A stretch of DNA of 64,000 nt from Pseudomonas putida (GCF_009883635.2 NZ_CP026115.2:2356001-2420000), one strand, 5' to 3'; positions 28,151 to 38,358 are shown, counted from the first letter of the stretch. Notes: generated by a model not told the origin, from the letters alone. Numbers and translations: made by a program.

Positions 28151-28242
28151 CTGTTTCGCGGGCTTGCCCGCTCCCACAGGTACATCACAGGCTCAAGCAT
28201 TGTGAGTATCCTGTGGGAGCGGGCGCGCCCGCGAAGAGGCCG
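28151..28242. repeat. REP element pair
   Basis: TTTCGCGGGCTTGCCCGCTCC near 28154 and GGAGCGGGCGCGCCCGCGAA near 28216 in inverted orientation, between the convergent spuI and argA genes. Confidence 0.8.
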
Positions 28243-28250
28243 GTACAGGC

Positions 28251-29549
28251 TTACAGGGATTTCTCGAAAATCTTCGAATTGCGCTGGTAGTTGTACAGCG
28301 AAGCCCGCGCAGCCGGCAGGCGCTCTACGCCGCTAGGCGCAAACCCGCGTTCACGGAACCAGTGCGCCGTGCGCGTGGTAAGCACGAACAAGGTATTCAA
28401 CCCCATCTGCCGCGCCCGCCCCTCGATGCGCTCAAGCAGCTCGTCCCCACGCCCGCCATGGCGGTACTCCGGGTTCACCGCCAGGCACGCCAGTTCACCC
28501 GCCTGCGAATCGGCAATCGGATACAGCGCCGCACAGGCGATGATCATGCCCTCACGCTCGACCACACTGAACTGCTCGATCTCACGCTCCAGCACTTCGC
28601 GCGAACGACGCACCAGAATGCCCTGTTCTTCCAGCGGGCTGATCAACTCCAGTAAACCACCGACATCGTCGATGGTCGCCTCGCGCACCACTTCGAACTG
28701 CTCCTGCGACACCAGCGTGCCGCCACCTTCGCGGGTGAACAGCTCGGTCAGCAGTGCACCGTCCTCGGCATAACTGACGATATGGCTACGTGCCACGCCA
28801 CCTTTGCAGGCCTCGGCGGCGGCATCCAGCAGCTCGCCCTGGTAATCGCTGCCCAGGCGCGCCAGATGCGGGGCGATCTGCTGCGGGCGCAGCTCACGCA
28901 CCAGCTTGCCGTTTTCATCCAGCAGACCTGGTTCGGCACCGAACAGCAGCAGCTTGTCGGCGCCCAGCTCGATGGCCGCGCGGGTGGCGACGTCTTCGCA
29001 GGCCAGGTTGAAAATTTCGCCAGTGGGCGAGTAGCCCAACGGCGACAGCAGCACGATGGAACGCTCGTCGAGCAGGCGGCTGATGCCCTTGCGGTCGACC
29101 CGACGCACTTCGCCAGTGTGGTGGTAGTCCACCCCTTCAAGCACGCCGATCGGCCGCGCGGTGACCAGGTTGCCGGAGGCCACGCGCAGGCGCGAGCCCT
29201 GCATCGGTGAGGCGGCGATGTCCATCGACAGGCGCGCCTCGATGGCCAGGCGCAGGGCGCCGACGGCATCGATCACGCAGTCCAGGGTGGCGGCATCGGT
29301 AATGCGCATGCCCCGGTGGTAGTGCGGGGTCAGGCCGCGGTCAGCCAGGCGGCTTTCGATTTGCGGGCGCGAACCATGCACCAGCACCAGGCGCACCCCC
29401 AGGCTGTGCAGCAGCACCAGGTCGTGGACGATGTTGCCGAAATTCGGGTGTTCAACCCCATCGCCGGGGAGCATCACCACAAAGGTGCAGTCGCGATGGG
29501 CATTGATGTACGGGGAGGCATGACGTAGCCAGTTGACGTATTCGGGCAT
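28251..29549 (-). CDS. argA: Amino-acid N-acetyltransferase ArgA (N-acetylglutamate synthase)
   Basis: 432-aa enzyme for the first arginine biosynthesis step, acetyl-CoA plus glutamate. The start is ATG 29549 (MPEYVNWLRHASPYINAHRD), which matches the family better than the longer frame. The N-terminal amino-acid-kinase-like domain (about 1-285) includes LVLVHGSRPQIESRL. The C-terminal GNAT domain (about 290-432) carries LACLAVNPEYRHGGRGDELL for acetyl-CoA. The first domain normally binds arginine for feedback control. argE lies upstream in the same direction. Confidence 0.95.
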   Translation of the reverse strand: MPEYVNWLRHASPYINAHRDCTFVVMLPGDGVEHPNFGNIVHDLVLLHSLGVRLVLVHGSRPQIESRLADRGLTPHYHRGMRITDAATLDCVIDAVGALRLAIEARLSMDIAASPMQGSRLRVASGNLVTARPIGVLEGVDYHHTGEVRRVDRKGISRLLDERSIVLLSPLGYSPTGEIFNLACEDVATRAAIELGADKLLLFGAEPGLLDENGKLVRELRPQQIAPHLARLGSDYQGELLDAAAEACKGGVARSHIVSYAEDGALLTELFTREGGGTLVSQEQFEVVREATIDDVGGLLELISPLEEQGILVRRSREVLEREIEQFSVVEREGMIIACAALYPIADSQAGELACLAVNPEYRHGGRGDELLERIEGRARQMGLNTLFVLTTRTAHWFRERGFAPSGVERLPAARASLYNYQRNSKIFEKSL

Positions 29550-29674
29550 GACGGGGCCTGTGGATAAAGTGGACGGAGAACGGTGAATCACACGGCGTTC
29601 AGGATCATCGTCGGAACAGGCTTGCGGTCACGCGCGGTCTCCTCTAGGCAAGAACGAATCAGCAGGGTGGAAGT

Positions 29675-30817
29675 TTAATTCAGGCAGTAGTGCCGGATCA
29701 GGTCACGCAATAGACGCACGGTAGGCTCGATTCGTGACATTTCAAGGTATTCGCCGGGCTGGTGGGCGCAGGCGATGTCGCCGGGGCCCAGCACGATGGT
29801 CTGGCAACCCAGCTGCTGAAGATAAGGCGCTTCGGTACCGAACGCCACCGCTTCGGCCCGATGACCGGTGAGGCGCTCGGCCACTTGCACCAGCTCGGCA
29901 TCGGCGGCCTCCTCGAAGGGTGGCACCTCAGGGAACAGCGGTGCGTAGTCGATGCGTACCTCATGGCGCTCGGCCACCGGCTGCAGCTTGCCGCGAATGG
30001 CGGCCCGCAGCTGTTCGACATCCATGCCCGGCAGCGGGCGCAGGTCGAACTCCAGGGCGCACTGGCCGCAGATGCGGTTGGGGTTGTCACCGCCATGGAT
30101 GCAGCCGAAGTTCATGGTGGGCGTAGGCACGGTGAACTGCGGGTTGCTGAAGGTTGCCTGCCACTGCCGGCGCAGGCCCATCAACTCGCCCATCACCTCG
30201 TGCATGGCCTCCATCGCGCTGCGGCCCAGGTTCGGGTCGGAGGAATGGCCGCTGCGCCCGAGGATATCGATGCGGTCCATGAGGATGCCCTTGTGCATGC
30301 GGATCGGCCGCAAGCCAGTGGGCTCGCCGATCACCGCCGCGCGGCCGAGCGGCTGGCCGGCAGCGGCCAAGGCGCGGGCGCCGGACATGGAGCTTTCTTC
30401 ATCGCAGGTGGCGAGGATCAGCAGCGGTTGCTTGAAATCGTGCTCCAGCAGCGGGATCACCGCTTCGATGATCAAGGCGAAAAAGCCTTTCATGTCGCAG
30501 CTGCCCAGGCCGACCCAGCGGCCATCGGCCTCGGTGAGCTTGAGCGGGTCGCTGGACCACAGCTGTTCGTCGTACGGCACGGTGTCGCTATGCCCCGCCA
30601 GCACCAGGCCGCCAGGGCCACTGCCACGGCTGGCCAGCAGGTTGAACTTGCCGGGGCTGACCTGCTGGATATCACAGCTGAAGCCCAGATCGCCCAGCCA
30701 GCCGGCCAGCAGGTCGATGACCTGACGGTTGGACTGGTCCAATGCGGGTTGGGTGCAACTGACCGAGGGCGCGGCGATCAAGGCGGCAAACTGGTCTTTC
30801 AGCGTCGGCAACGGCAT
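29675..30817 (-). CDS. argE: Acetylornithine deacetylase ArgE
   Basis: 380-aa M20-family zinc hydrolase that releases ornithine from N-acetylornithine. ATG 30817 is preferred to ATG 30823 because GAGGAG is then 7 bases away instead of 1. Metal-site motifs: LAGHSDTVPYD (His, Asp), ATCDEESSMSGA (Glu pair), AVIGEPTG and the dimerisation-domain MDRIDILGRSGHSS. The C-terminal His lies in GDIACAHQPGEY. It is followed by argA after 125 bp. Confidence 0.94.
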   Translation of the reverse strand: MPLPTLKDQFAALIAAPSVSCTQPALDQSNRQVIDLLAGWLGDLGFSCDIQQVSPGKFNLLASRGSGPGGLVLAGHSDTVPYDEQLWSSDPLKLTEADGRWVGLGSCDMKGFFALIIEAVIPLLEHDFKQPLLILATCDEESSMSGARALAAAGQPLGRAAVIGEPTGLRPIRMHKGILMDRIDILGRSGHSSDPNLGRSAMEAMHEVMGELMGLRRQWQATFSNPQFTVPTPTMNFGCIHGGDNPNRICGQCALEFDLRPLPGMDVEQLRAAIRGKLQPVAERHEVRIDYAPLFPEVPPFEEAADAELVQVAERLTGHRAEAVAFGTEAPYLQQLGCQTIVLGPGDIACAHQPGEYLEMSRIEPTVRLLRDLIRHYCLN

Positions 30818-30932
30818 GCGCATACTCCTCGGAAGCGTTGCCCATCATAGGACTATCCGCCGTCTGGAATAAACCGTTGCCGGCCGACTCCTGTAGACTG
30901 CCCTGCAACGACGCCCCTCTTTCGAGCCTGTG

Positions 30933-32300
30933 ATGCACAAAGAAACCGAACTTAAGCTCCGCGCCAGCCGCGAGACCCTGGCCGCCCTGCGCGAGCACCC
31001 CCTGCTGAAAAAGCGCAACAAGTCCGGCTGGCAGACTCGCGAGCTGCTCAACCAGTACTTCGACACCCCTGAGCGCGACCTCTCCGCCGCCCGTGTCGCC
31101 CTGCGTCTGCGCCGTGACGGCGAGGAAGTCATCCAGACCCTGAAGTGCCGCGGCCAGAGTGTCGCCGGTCTGTCCGAGCGCAACGAGTACGAATGGCATC
31201 TGGACAAGGTCAAGCTCGACCTGAAAAAGCTCGACGCCACCTGCTGGCCCGAGCAACTGGCCGAGCTGGACAAGAAAACCATCAAGCCGCTGTTCACCAC
31301 CGATTTCACCCGCGAATACGCCGAGATCAGCTGGGGCCGCGGCAAGAGCAAGGTCGTGATCGAGGCCGCACTGGACCAGGGCTTCGTGATCGCCGGCAAG
31401 CGCAAGGAAGAGATCAGCGAGCTGGAACTGGAACTGCGCGAAGGCGCCCCCGAAGCGCTGTTGGAGCTGGCCGCAGAGCTGGCCGCGAGCCTGCCACTGA
31501 TGCCATGCGACATCAGTAAGGCCGAGCGCGGTTACCGCCTGCTCGAGCCGGACAGCTACGAGCTGGGCCTGCCTTCCACCGAACTGGACGCCGAAATGGC
31601 CGTGGACGACGCGTTCACCGCGCTCGCCTGGCAGCTGCTGGGCAGCAGCCAGCGCCTGGCCGAGCAGTACCGCCACAATGGCCACTGGCGCCTGCTGCAG
31701 GACTGGGTACAGTGCCTGGCCGAACTGCGTGCACTGGTTGCCAGCCTGGGCCAGGCCGCACCCCGCGCGACCACCCGCGAGCTGCGCGCCAGCCTCGACG
31801 TGCTGCTGGAAGATTGGCGCCCGCTGGTGCAGGCCGGCAACGACGACGAAGACATTCGCCGTGCCGCCCCCGAGCAGTTCATCGAAGAGCTTGAAGACGT
31901 ACGCTGGGGCCAGTTCTCCCTGGAAACCTCGCGCTGGCTGCTGGCCCGTGCCTGGACCGTGGAGCGCAAGGGCCGTGGCGAGCGCCAGGGCAAGGCGCAG
32001 CTAGCCAGCTGGCTGGCGCACCTGCTGGGCGAAGAAGGCCGCTCGCTGAAGCTGCCGCTGTACACCCAGCGCCCGGAAGACCTGGCTGAACAGCTGCCGC
32101 GTATCGAACAGCTGCTGGCCTGGCTGCACCATGCACGCCAGGTGCTCGAAGCACCGCAGATGGACCGCCTGTACGGCGACCTGAAGAAGCTGCATGAGCT
32201 GGCGGAGCTGCCGATCAGCGATGAAGTGCTGGAAGCGCGGATCGAGCAGGCTCGGGCGGTTGATCAGAGCCGGGGCTGGAAGCACCTGCTCAAGGCCTGA
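30933..32300 (+). CDS. CYTH domain inorganic triphosphatase (YgiF-like)
   Basis: 455-aa protein. The CYTH signature ExExK is present at the N terminus (KETELKLRAS), and the domain runs to about residue 205 with acidic/basic tunnel residues such as ARVALRLRRDGEE, TLKCRG and ELELELREG. The C-terminal half is helical and Arg/His/Glu-rich, probably a CHAD domain. YgiF-type enzymes hydrolyse tripolyphosphate. ATG 30933 directly follows a GTG; either could start. It is divergent from argE, with only about 115 bp between them. Confidence 0.87.
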   Translation: MHKETELKLRASRETLAALREHPLLKKRNKSGWQTRELLNQYFDTPERDLSAARVALRLRRDGEEVIQTLKCRGQSVAGLSERNEYEWHLDKVKLDLKKLDATCWPEQLAELDKKTIKPLFTTDFTREYAEISWGRGKSKVVIEAALDQGFVIAGKRKEEISELELELREGAPEALLELAAELAASLPLMPCDISKAERGYRLLEPDSYELGLPSTELDAEMAVDDAFTALAWQLLGSSQRLAEQYRHNGHWRLLQDWVQCLAELRALVASLGQAAPRATTRELRASLDVLLEDWRPLVQAGNDDEDIRRAAPEQFIEELEDVRWGQFSLETSRWLLARAWTVERKGRGERQGKAQLASWLAHLLGEEGRSLKLPLYTQRPEDLAEQLPRIEQLLAWLHHARQVLEAPQMDRLYGDLKKLHELAELPISDEVLEARIEQARAVDQSRGWKHLLKA

Positions 32301-32313
32301 TACCGCGTTGCCT

Positions 32314-32384
32314 ACTTCGCGGGACAAGCCCGCTCCTACAGGGTTACGGATTTCCCTGTAGCAGCGGGCTTGTCCCGCGAAGGC
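32314..32384. repeat. REP element pair
   Basis: TTCGCGGGACAAGCCCGCTCC and its near-inverse GCAGCGGGCTTGTCCCGCGAA, only about 20 bases apart, between the convergent CYTH and Lrp-family genes. It probably provides the 3' end for both. Confidence 0.8.
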
Positions 32385-32385
32385 C

Positions 32386-32856
32386 TCACCTCGATAGTGG
32401 CAGGCTGGTGGTGGACTTGATCTCCGACAGCGCCACGATCGAGTTCACTTCCTGGATCCCTGGCACGTTCGATAGTTTTTCAAAGAAGAAGCGCTCATAC
32501 GCCTCGATGTCCGAGGTAACGATGCGCAGCAAAAAGTCCACAGCTCCCATCAGCACATAGCACTCCAGCACTTCCGGAAAGCCGCGGATCGCCTCGGTGA
32601 ATTCGGTGAAGTTGGAGCGGCCGTGAGCGTTGAGTTTCACCTCGGCGAAAATCTGCGTATTCAGGCCGACCTTCTTGCGGTCCAGCAGGGTCACCTGCCC
32701 GCGGATCACCCCTTCCTCTTTCAGCCGCTGAATCCTGCGCCAGCAGGGCGATTGCGACAGCCCCACACGCTCGGCGATCTGCGCACTGGACAGCGACGCG
32801 TCCTCTTGCAGGAGCTCGAGAATGCGCCGGTCGTAGGCATCTAGTTCGCCTTGCAT
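32386..32856 (-). CDS. Lrp/AsnC family transcriptional regulator
   Basis: 156-aa regulator. ATG 32856 has GGGGAA 7 bases upstream and gives the family start MQGELDAYDRRILELLQ. The HTH is LSSAQIAERVGLSQSPCWRRIQRL (about 22-45), and the C-terminal RAM/AsnC ligand domain contains VLECYVLMGAVDFLLRIV. Its promoter region is shared with the divergent small ACT-like ORF. Target genes are unknown; Lrp-type regulators usually control amino-acid metabolism and often a divergent neighbour. Confidence 0.92.
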   Translation of the reverse strand: MQGELDAYDRRILELLQEDASLSSAQIAERVGLSQSPCWRRIQRLKEEGVIRGQVTLLDRKKVGLNTQIFAEVKLNAHGRSNFTEFTEAIRGFPEVLECYVLMGAVDFLLRIVTSDIEAYERFFFEKLSNVPGIQEVNSIVALSEIKSTTSLPLSR

Positions 32857-32983
32857 GAATAATTCCCCTAAATATACTTGTGCAAATTGATTAATCTGCA
32901 ACACCCGCAATACGCTGGAATCATAGCGAAAAAATACCGACTTCGACGTGCAAGAATTTCTCCCACACTCGCGGAGACCCAGC

Positions 32984-33271
32984 ATGAACGCACTCGAACG
33001 CCCCCTGCCCCGCAGCGATGCCTGGGCCGCCAACGCCAGCCACAGTACGGTGCGCTATCGCCTGCAGGCCGAAGCCGAGCCGGATACCCTGTGCCGAGTG
33101 CTCAACCTGTTTGCCTTGCAGTCCCTCACGCCGCACAGCGTGCAGGTCAGCCAGCAGGAAGGCGGCGCAAAATCCCGAAATCCTTTGCCTAACCTCGTTC
33201 CGGCGGGCAGGGCTAGCCTTGACCCAGGACTCCCCCAAGGCACGGACGCCGCCGATGTTCACTCCCAATGA
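32984..33271 (+). CDS. Small ACT-like protein, possibly truncated
   Basis: 95-aa ORF with ATG 32984 and GGAG 8 bases upstream. Residues about 22-58 (TVRYRLQAEAEPDTLCRVLN, then LFALQSLTPHSVQVSQQEG) read like the first beta-alpha-beta of an ACT domain. The remaining residues (GGAKSRNPLPNLVPAGRA...) do not look like the second half and have no counterpart in other frames. The gene may be a decayed or deleted ACT protein. It diverges from the Lrp-type regulator and overlaps the start of the GspE-like gene by 17 bases. Confidence 0.5.
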   Translation: MNALERPLPRSDAWAANASHSTVRYRLQAEAEPDTLCRVLNLFALQSLTPHSVQVSQQEGGAKSRNPLPNLVPAGRASLDPGLPQGTDAADVHSQ

Positions 33272-34931
33272 GCAATCCCTCGATCTCAAGAGCCTGCTGG
33301 ACGCCTTGCAGGCCGACCAGCACCTGACCGCCACCGACTCATGCCAGGTTCGCGAACAAGCGGCCCGGTACAGTGCTCACCACCCGCTTGAAACCATTGC
33401 GGCCCTGGGCCTGGAAGATCGCTGCCAGCCTGGCCAGCTGCTGAACCTGGACGCCCTCTGCCAATGGCTGGCGCAAAAGGTCGGCCTGCCTTACCTGCGC
33501 ATTGACCCCATGCAACTCGACCTGGCCCAGGTCAATGGCCTGATCTCCCCCGCCTTCGCGCAACGCCACGGCATCCTGATCGTGGCCAACGACGCCAACG
33601 CCATCACCGTGGCCAGTGCGGAACCCTACCAGCAGCTGTGGCAGGCCGACCTGGCGCGTAGCCTGGGCAAGCCGATCCGCCGCGTGCTGGCCAGCCCGCT
33701 GCAGATTCGCCAACTGGGCCAGTCGCTGTTTCGCTTGGCTCACTCGGTACAAGGCGCTCAGCACCAGCAAGCGACTAGCCTGGGCGAGCTCGAACACTTG
33801 CTTGAGCTCGGCAAGCGTCAAGCGGAGGCCACGGCCGACGACGCGCACATCGTGCATATCGTCGACTGGCTACTGCAGTACGCCATCGAGCAACGCGCCA
33901 GCGATATCCATCTGGAGCCACGTCGCGAACAAGGCCACCTGCGCTACCGCATAGACGGGCTGCTGCACACGGTCTACGCCTTCCCGGCCAGCGTCACCCT
34001 GGCCGTGGTCAGCCGCCTGAAACACCTGGGCCGCATGGATGTAGCGGAGAAGCGCCGCCCGCAGGACGGGCGGGTGAAGAGCAGCCTGCCAGGCGGCAGC
34101 GAAGTTGAGTTGCGCCTTTCGACGCTGCCGACGCCCTTTGGTGAAAAACTGGTGTTGCGCTTGTTCGACCCGCGCCAGCTGCAGGAGGACTTCGACCAAT
34201 TGGGCCTGGAGGGCGAGCCACTGGCCCAATGGCAAACGCTGCTGCAGCGCCGCCAGGGCATCCTGCTGGTCACCGGGCCTACCGGTTCCGGCAAGACCAG
34301 CACGCTCTACGCCAGCCTCAAGCAGCTGGCCACGCCGCAGGTCAACCTGTGCACCATCGAAGACCCGATCGAACGGCTGGAGCCGGTGTTCAACCAGATG
34401 CAGGTGCAGCCAGCCCTGGGCCTGGGCTTTGCCGATGGCGTGCGCACCCTGCTACGCCAGGACCCGGACATCATCATGATCGGTGAAATCCGCGACCGCG
34501 AGACTGCACTGGTGGCGGTTCAGGCTGCGCTCACCGGGCACCTGGTACTCTCGACCCTGCACACCAACGACACCTGTAGCGCCATTACCCGCCTGCTTGA
34601 GCTAGGTGTGGCCGATTACCTGATCCGGGCGACCCTGGGCGGGGTCATGGCCCAGCGCCTGGTGCGCCTGCTCTGCCAAGCCTGCCAGGGCCGCCCATCG
34701 AGCGATCCTTGCCAGGTCTGTCGAGGCACCGGTTACCGTGGCCGTACCGGCTTGTTCGAACTACTGATCCCGAGCGACAGCCTGCGTGCACGGATAGGCG
34801 CCAGCACCGATCTGGCCGAACTGCAACGGCAGGCTCTAGCTGAAGGGTTACAGGATTTGCGCAGCTGTGGGGAGGCGAAAGTGGCCCGTGGGCTGACCCT
34901 TTCCGAGGAGGTGCTGCGGGTCTGTTCCTGA
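33255..34931 (+). CDS. GspE/PilB family type II secretion ATPase (orphan)
   Basis: 558-aa traffic ATPase. An N-terminal MshEN/GspE_N-like part (about 1-185) precedes the core: SDIHLEPRREQGHLRYRIDG, Walker A GPTGSGKTST, the Asp box IEDPIE, Walker B PDIIMIGEIRDRETA and His box STLHTNDT. A C-terminal zinc tetracysteine CQAC-x9-CQVC is present. ATG 33255 lacks a good Shine-Dalgarno and overlaps the preceding small ORF, so translational coupling is possible. No other secretion genes are within the window, so the machine it powers is unknown. Confidence 0.9.
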   Translation: MFTPNEQSLDLKSLLDALQADQHLTATDSCQVREQAARYSAHHPLETIAALGLEDRCQPGQLLNLDALCQWLAQKVGLPYLRIDPMQLDLAQVNGLISPAFAQRHGILIVANDANAITVASAEPYQQLWQADLARSLGKPIRRVLASPLQIRQLGQSLFRLAHSVQGAQHQQATSLGELEHLLELGKRQAEATADDAHIVHIVDWLLQYAIEQRASDIHLEPRREQGHLRYRIDGLLHTVYAFPASVTLAVVSRLKHLGRMDVAEKRRPQDGRVKSSLPGGSEVELRLSTLPTPFGEKLVLRLFDPRQLQEDFDQLGLEGEPLAQWQTLLQRRQGILLVTGPTGSGKTSTLYASLKQLATPQVNLCTIEDPIERLEPVFNQMQVQPALGLGFADGVRTLLRQDPDIIMIGEIRDRETALVAVQAALTGHLVLSTLHTNDTCSAITRLLELGVADYLIRATLGGVMAQRLVRLLCQACQGRPSSDPCQVCRGTGYRGRTGLFELLIPSDSLRARIGASTDLAELQRQALAEGLQDLRSCGEAKVARGLTLSEEVLRVCS

Positions 34932-35020
34932 GCAAAAAACCCTTGTATTCAAGGAACTTGCGCCCATTTTGCGGGATCAAAACGACCATTCCCAACCCTC
35001 ACCCTTCGAGGTGTTTCATC

Positions 35021-35335
35021 ATGCGTCTCAAAACCGCCATCGCAGCTGCTGCCTTGCTTTCGCTGCCTGTTGGCTCTGCCATGGCCGATACCTTCTGGCG
35101 TAACGTAATGACTTCCGGCGCAACCACCGCGTCGAGCTACATCACTTCGCACGACCACAAGCTGGTGCTCGCGGCGCAGGATGACGCCGGCAGCTTCGTC
35201 GCCAGCGAGGGTGCGATTCGCGGGCCGTTCCTGGAGCAGGCGCTGCAGCAGGTGCGTGCCGAGAACCCAGGGATGCAGGCCTCGGATATGGAACTGGCCA
35301 ACGCCATCCTGGCCAAGAACGCGGTAGCCGAGTAA
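35021..35335 (+). CDS. DUF2388 domain-containing exported protein
   Basis: 104-aa protein. The signal peptide MRLKTAIAAAALLSLPVGSA with cleavage near AMA-DTFW implies periplasmic location. The mature part, DTFWRNVMTSGATTASSYIT then HDHKLVLAAQDDAGSFVAS, matches the DUF2388 family known mainly from pseudomonads. GAGG lies 9 bases before ATG 35021. Function is unknown. It follows the GspE-like gene by 89 bp and ends at a palindromic REP half. Confidence 0.85.
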   Translation: MRLKTAIAAAALLSLPVGSAMADTFWRNVMTSGATTASSYITSHDHKLVLAAQDDAGSFVASEGAIRGPFLEQALQQVRAENPGMQASDMELANAILAKNAVAE

Positions 35336-35346
35336 CCGCGTCGTCT

Positions 35347-35370
35347 GCTTCGCGGGCAAGCCCGCGAAGC
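35347..35370. repeat. Single REP palindrome
   Basis: GCTTCGCGGG-CAAG-CCCGCGAAGC, a perfect 10-bp-stem hairpin between the convergent DUF2388 and gcvP genes. It may act as terminator or transcript end. Confidence 0.75.
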
Positions 35371-35391
35371 ATCCAGCACCGATCCCAAGCC

Positions 35392-38265
35392 TTACCGGTA
35401 AGCCTCCACCGGCACGCAAGCACAGAACAGATTCCTGTCCCCATACACGTTGTCGACCCGGTTCACCGCTGGCCAGTACTTGTGCAGGCGCACGTGGGCG
35501 CTGGGCGCAACCGCCTGCTCCAGGCTGTAAGGCCGGTTCCACGGCGCCAACACATCGGCCAGGGTATGCGGCGCATGCTTGAGCGGGTTGTCTTCCGCCG
35601 GCCAGTTACCCTCCTGCACCTCGGCAATTTCTGCCCGAATCGCCAGCATCGCCTCGACGAAGCGGTCGAGCTCGGCCTTCGACTCGCTTTCGGTGGGCTC
35701 GACCATCAAGGTTCCCGGTACGGGGAATGACATGGTCGGGGCGTGGAAGCCATAGTCCATCAGGCGCTTGGCGACGTCCTCCTCGGTAATGCCGGTCTGC
35801 GCCTTGAGTGGCCGCAGGTCGAGGATGCATTCGTGGGCCACGCGCTGGTTGCGTCCGCGGTACAGCACCGGGAACGCGCCGCCGAGCTGGCTGGCCAGGT
35901 AGTTGGCCGAGAGGATCGCCACTTCGCTGGCATCAGCAAGCTGTGGGCCCATCATGGCGATGTACATCCAGCTGATCGGCAGGATGCTCGCACTGCCCCA
36001 AGGCGCGGCGCTGACCGCAGTGTTGTTCGGGTCCAGGCCCGGAACGGGTACTACCGGGTGGCTGGCGACGAACGGCTTCAGATGAGCGCGGATGCCGATC
36101 GGCCCCATGCCTGGGCCGCCACCGCCATGGGGGATGCAGAACGTCTTGTGCAGGTTCATGTGCGAAACGTCGGCACCGATATCCGCAGGTCTCGCCAGGC
36201 CGACCTGAGCGTTGAGGTTGGCGCCATCCATGTACACCTGTCCACCGTGCTGGTGCACCACCTCGCAGATCTCGCGGATGCCTTCTTCGTACACGCCATG
36301 GGTCGAGGGATAGGTGACCATCAGGCACGACAGCCTAGCCCCGGCGGCATGGGCCTTGGCCTTGAGGTCTTCGAGGTCGACGTTGCCAGCATCGTCGCAA
36401 TCGACGATTACCACCTCCATGCCCGCCATCTGCGCGGAAGCCGGGTTGGTACCATGGGCCGACGACGGGATCAGGCACAGCGTGCGCTGAGGCTCATGGC
36501 GGCTGCGGTGATAACGGGTAATGGCCATGAGCCCGGCGTATTCGCCCTGGGCGCCGGAGTTGGGTTGCATGCAGATGGCATCGAAGCCGGTAATGGCGCA
36601 CAACCAGCTTTCCAGCTCGTCGATCATCGCCTTGTAGCCCGTGGCCTGTGCGGCGGGCGCAAAGGGGTGAAGCTGAGCGAACGCAGGCCAGGTGATGGGG
36701 ATCATCTCGCTGGTGGCGTTGAGTTTCATGGTGCAGGAGCCGAGCGGGATCATCGACTGGTTCAGTGCCAGGTCCTTGTTTTCCAGCTGCTTGAGGTAGC
36801 GCAGCATCTCGGTTTCGCTGTGGTGCAGGTTGAACACCGGGTGGCTGAGGAACGGCGTGCGGCGCACCAACGTAGCGGGAATGCCTTCGGGCAGCGCGTG
36901 CTGGTCAAGCGTGGCAATATCCAGGCCATGATCGACGCCCAGGAAAATGTCGAGCAGCCGCAGCACGGTGGCTTCGTTACAGGTTTCGTCCAGGCTCACG
37001 CCCAGATGGCCGCGCCCCAGAATGCGCAGGTTGATGCGGGCGGCCTCGGCACTTTCGATGATCGCCGCCTGAGCGCCGCCGACGTCCAGGGTCAAGGTGT
37101 CGAAAAAGTGCTGATTGAGACGCTTGATGCCTTTGGCCTCAAGGCCTGCGGCCAGCACGAAGGTCAGCCGATGCACCCGCTGAGCGATGCGCTGCAGGCC
37201 TTCCGGACCGTGATACACCGCATAGAAACTGGCGATGTTGGCCAGCAGCACCTGGGCGGTGCAGATGTTGGAGTTGGCCTTTTCGCGGCGGATATGCTGC
37301 TCACGCGTCTGCAGGGCCATGCGCAGAGCCGTGTTGCCACGGGCATCGCGGGATACGCCAATGATGCGCCCGGGCATCGCCCGCTTGTAGTCGTCACGGC
37401 AGGAGAAATAAGCCGCGTGCGGGCCACCGTAGCCCATCGGTACACCAAAGCGCTGGGTCGAACCCAGCACCACATCGGCGCCGAGCTCACCGGGCGGTGT
37501 CAGCATCACCAGGCTGAGCAGGTCGGCGGCCACGCAGGCCACGGCCTGCTGGCTGTGCAACTGGTCGATCAATGGGCGCAGGTCACGCACTTCGCCGTGG
37601 GTGTCAGGGTATTGCAGCAACGCCCCGAAGACCTGGTGCTTGGCAAGGTTATCCACAGTGTCGACGATCAGCTGGAAACCGAAGCCTTCCGCGCGGGTTT
37701 TCAGTACCGACAACGTCTGTGGATGGCAATGCTCGTCGGCAAAGAAGGCGTTGCTCTGGTTGCGCGCCACTCGCTTGGCCAGGGCCATGGCTTCGGCAGC
37801 GGCGGTGGCTTCATCGAGCAACGACGCATTGGCCAGGGCCAGCCCGGTGAGGTCGATGACCATCTGCTGGAAGTTGAGCAGCGCCTCCAGACGGCCTTGG
37901 GCGATTTCCGGCTGATAGGGCGTGTAGGCGGTGTACCAGCCGGGGTTCTCCAGCACGTTGCGCAGGATGACCGTGGGCGTGACGGTGCCGTGGTAGCCCA
38001 TGCCGATGAGGCTGGTCCACACCTGGTTCTGCTCGGCGTAGCCGGCGAGCTTGGCCAACGCAGCCTGTTCATCCAGGGCTGGCGGCAGGTCAAGGGCGCG
38101 GTTAAAGCGGATGCCTGGCGGCACGGTCTGCTCGATCAGCTCGCTGCGGCTGTTGAGGCCGAGGATGCTGAGCATCGCCTGCTGCTCCGAGGCATCGGGC
38201 CCCAGGTGGCGGCGCAGGAAAGGGTTGAGCTCTTGCAGTTGATGCAGGGATGGCGACTGGGACAT
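35392..38265 (-). CDS. gcvP: Glycine dehydrogenase (decarboxylating), P protein GcvP
   Basis: 957-aa PLP enzyme that decarboxylates glycine and passes the aminomethyl group to lipoyl-GcvH. The full fused (alpha plus beta) length is present. The PLP Lys lies in [18 protein letters not shown] (about residue 708), and the N-terminal half starts with [20 protein letters not shown]. It is the last gene of gcvT-gcvH-gcvP; a REP pair separates it from gcvH by 195 bp, so dosage may be uncoupled. Confidence 0.97.
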   Translation of the reverse strand: MSQSPSLHQLQELNPFLRRHLGPDASEQQAMLSILGLNSRSELIEQTVPPGIRFNRALDLPPALDEQAALAKLAGYAEQNQVWTSLIGMGYHGTVTPTVILRNVLENPGWYTAYTPYQPEIAQGRLEALLNFQQMVIDLTGLALANASLLDEATAAAEAMALAKRVARNQSNAFFADEHCHPQTLSVLKTRAEGFGFQLIVDTVDNLAKHQVFGALLQYPDTHGEVRDLRPLIDQLHSQQAVACVAADLLSLVMLTPPGELGADVVLGSTQRFGVPMGYGGPHAAYFSCRDDYKRAMPGRIIGVSRDARGNTALRMALQTREQHIRREKANSNICTAQVLLANIASFYAVYHGPEGLQRIAQRVHRLTFVLAAGLEAKGIKRLNQHFFDTLTLDVGGAQAAIIESAEAARINLRILGRGHLGVSLDETCNEATVLRLLDIFLGVDHGLDIATLDQHALPEGIPATLVRRTPFLSHPVFNLHHSETEMLRYLKQLENKDLALNQSMIPLGSCTMKLNATSEMIPITWPAFAQLHPFAPAAQATGYKAMIDELESWLCAITGFDAICMQPNSGAQGEYAGLMAITRYHRSRHEPQRTLCLIPSSAHGTNPASAQMAGMEVVIVDCDDAGNVDLEDLKAKAHAAGARLSCLMVTYPSTHGVYEEGIREICEVVHQHGGQVYMDGANLNAQVGLARPADIGADVSHMNLHKTFCIPHGGGGPGMGPIGIRAHLKPFVASHPVVPVPGLDPNNTAVSAAPWGSASILPISWMYIAMMGPQLADASEVAILSANYLASQLGGAFPVLYRGRNQRVAHECILDLRPLKAQTGITEEDVAKRLMDYGFHAPTMSFPVPGTLMVEPTESESKAELDRFVEAMLAIRAEIAEVQEGNWPAEDNPLKHAPHTLADVLAPWNRPYSLEQAVAPSAHVRLHKYWPAVNRVDNVYGDRNLFCACVPVEAYR

Positions 38266-38358
38266 GTCGACGCTCTCTTCCTAGACCAGGTCTCATGGAG
38301 ACTTATAAGTCTAGGAAGGATTGCCGATTCTGCGGGGAATCTTGCATGGCAAGGCCGG

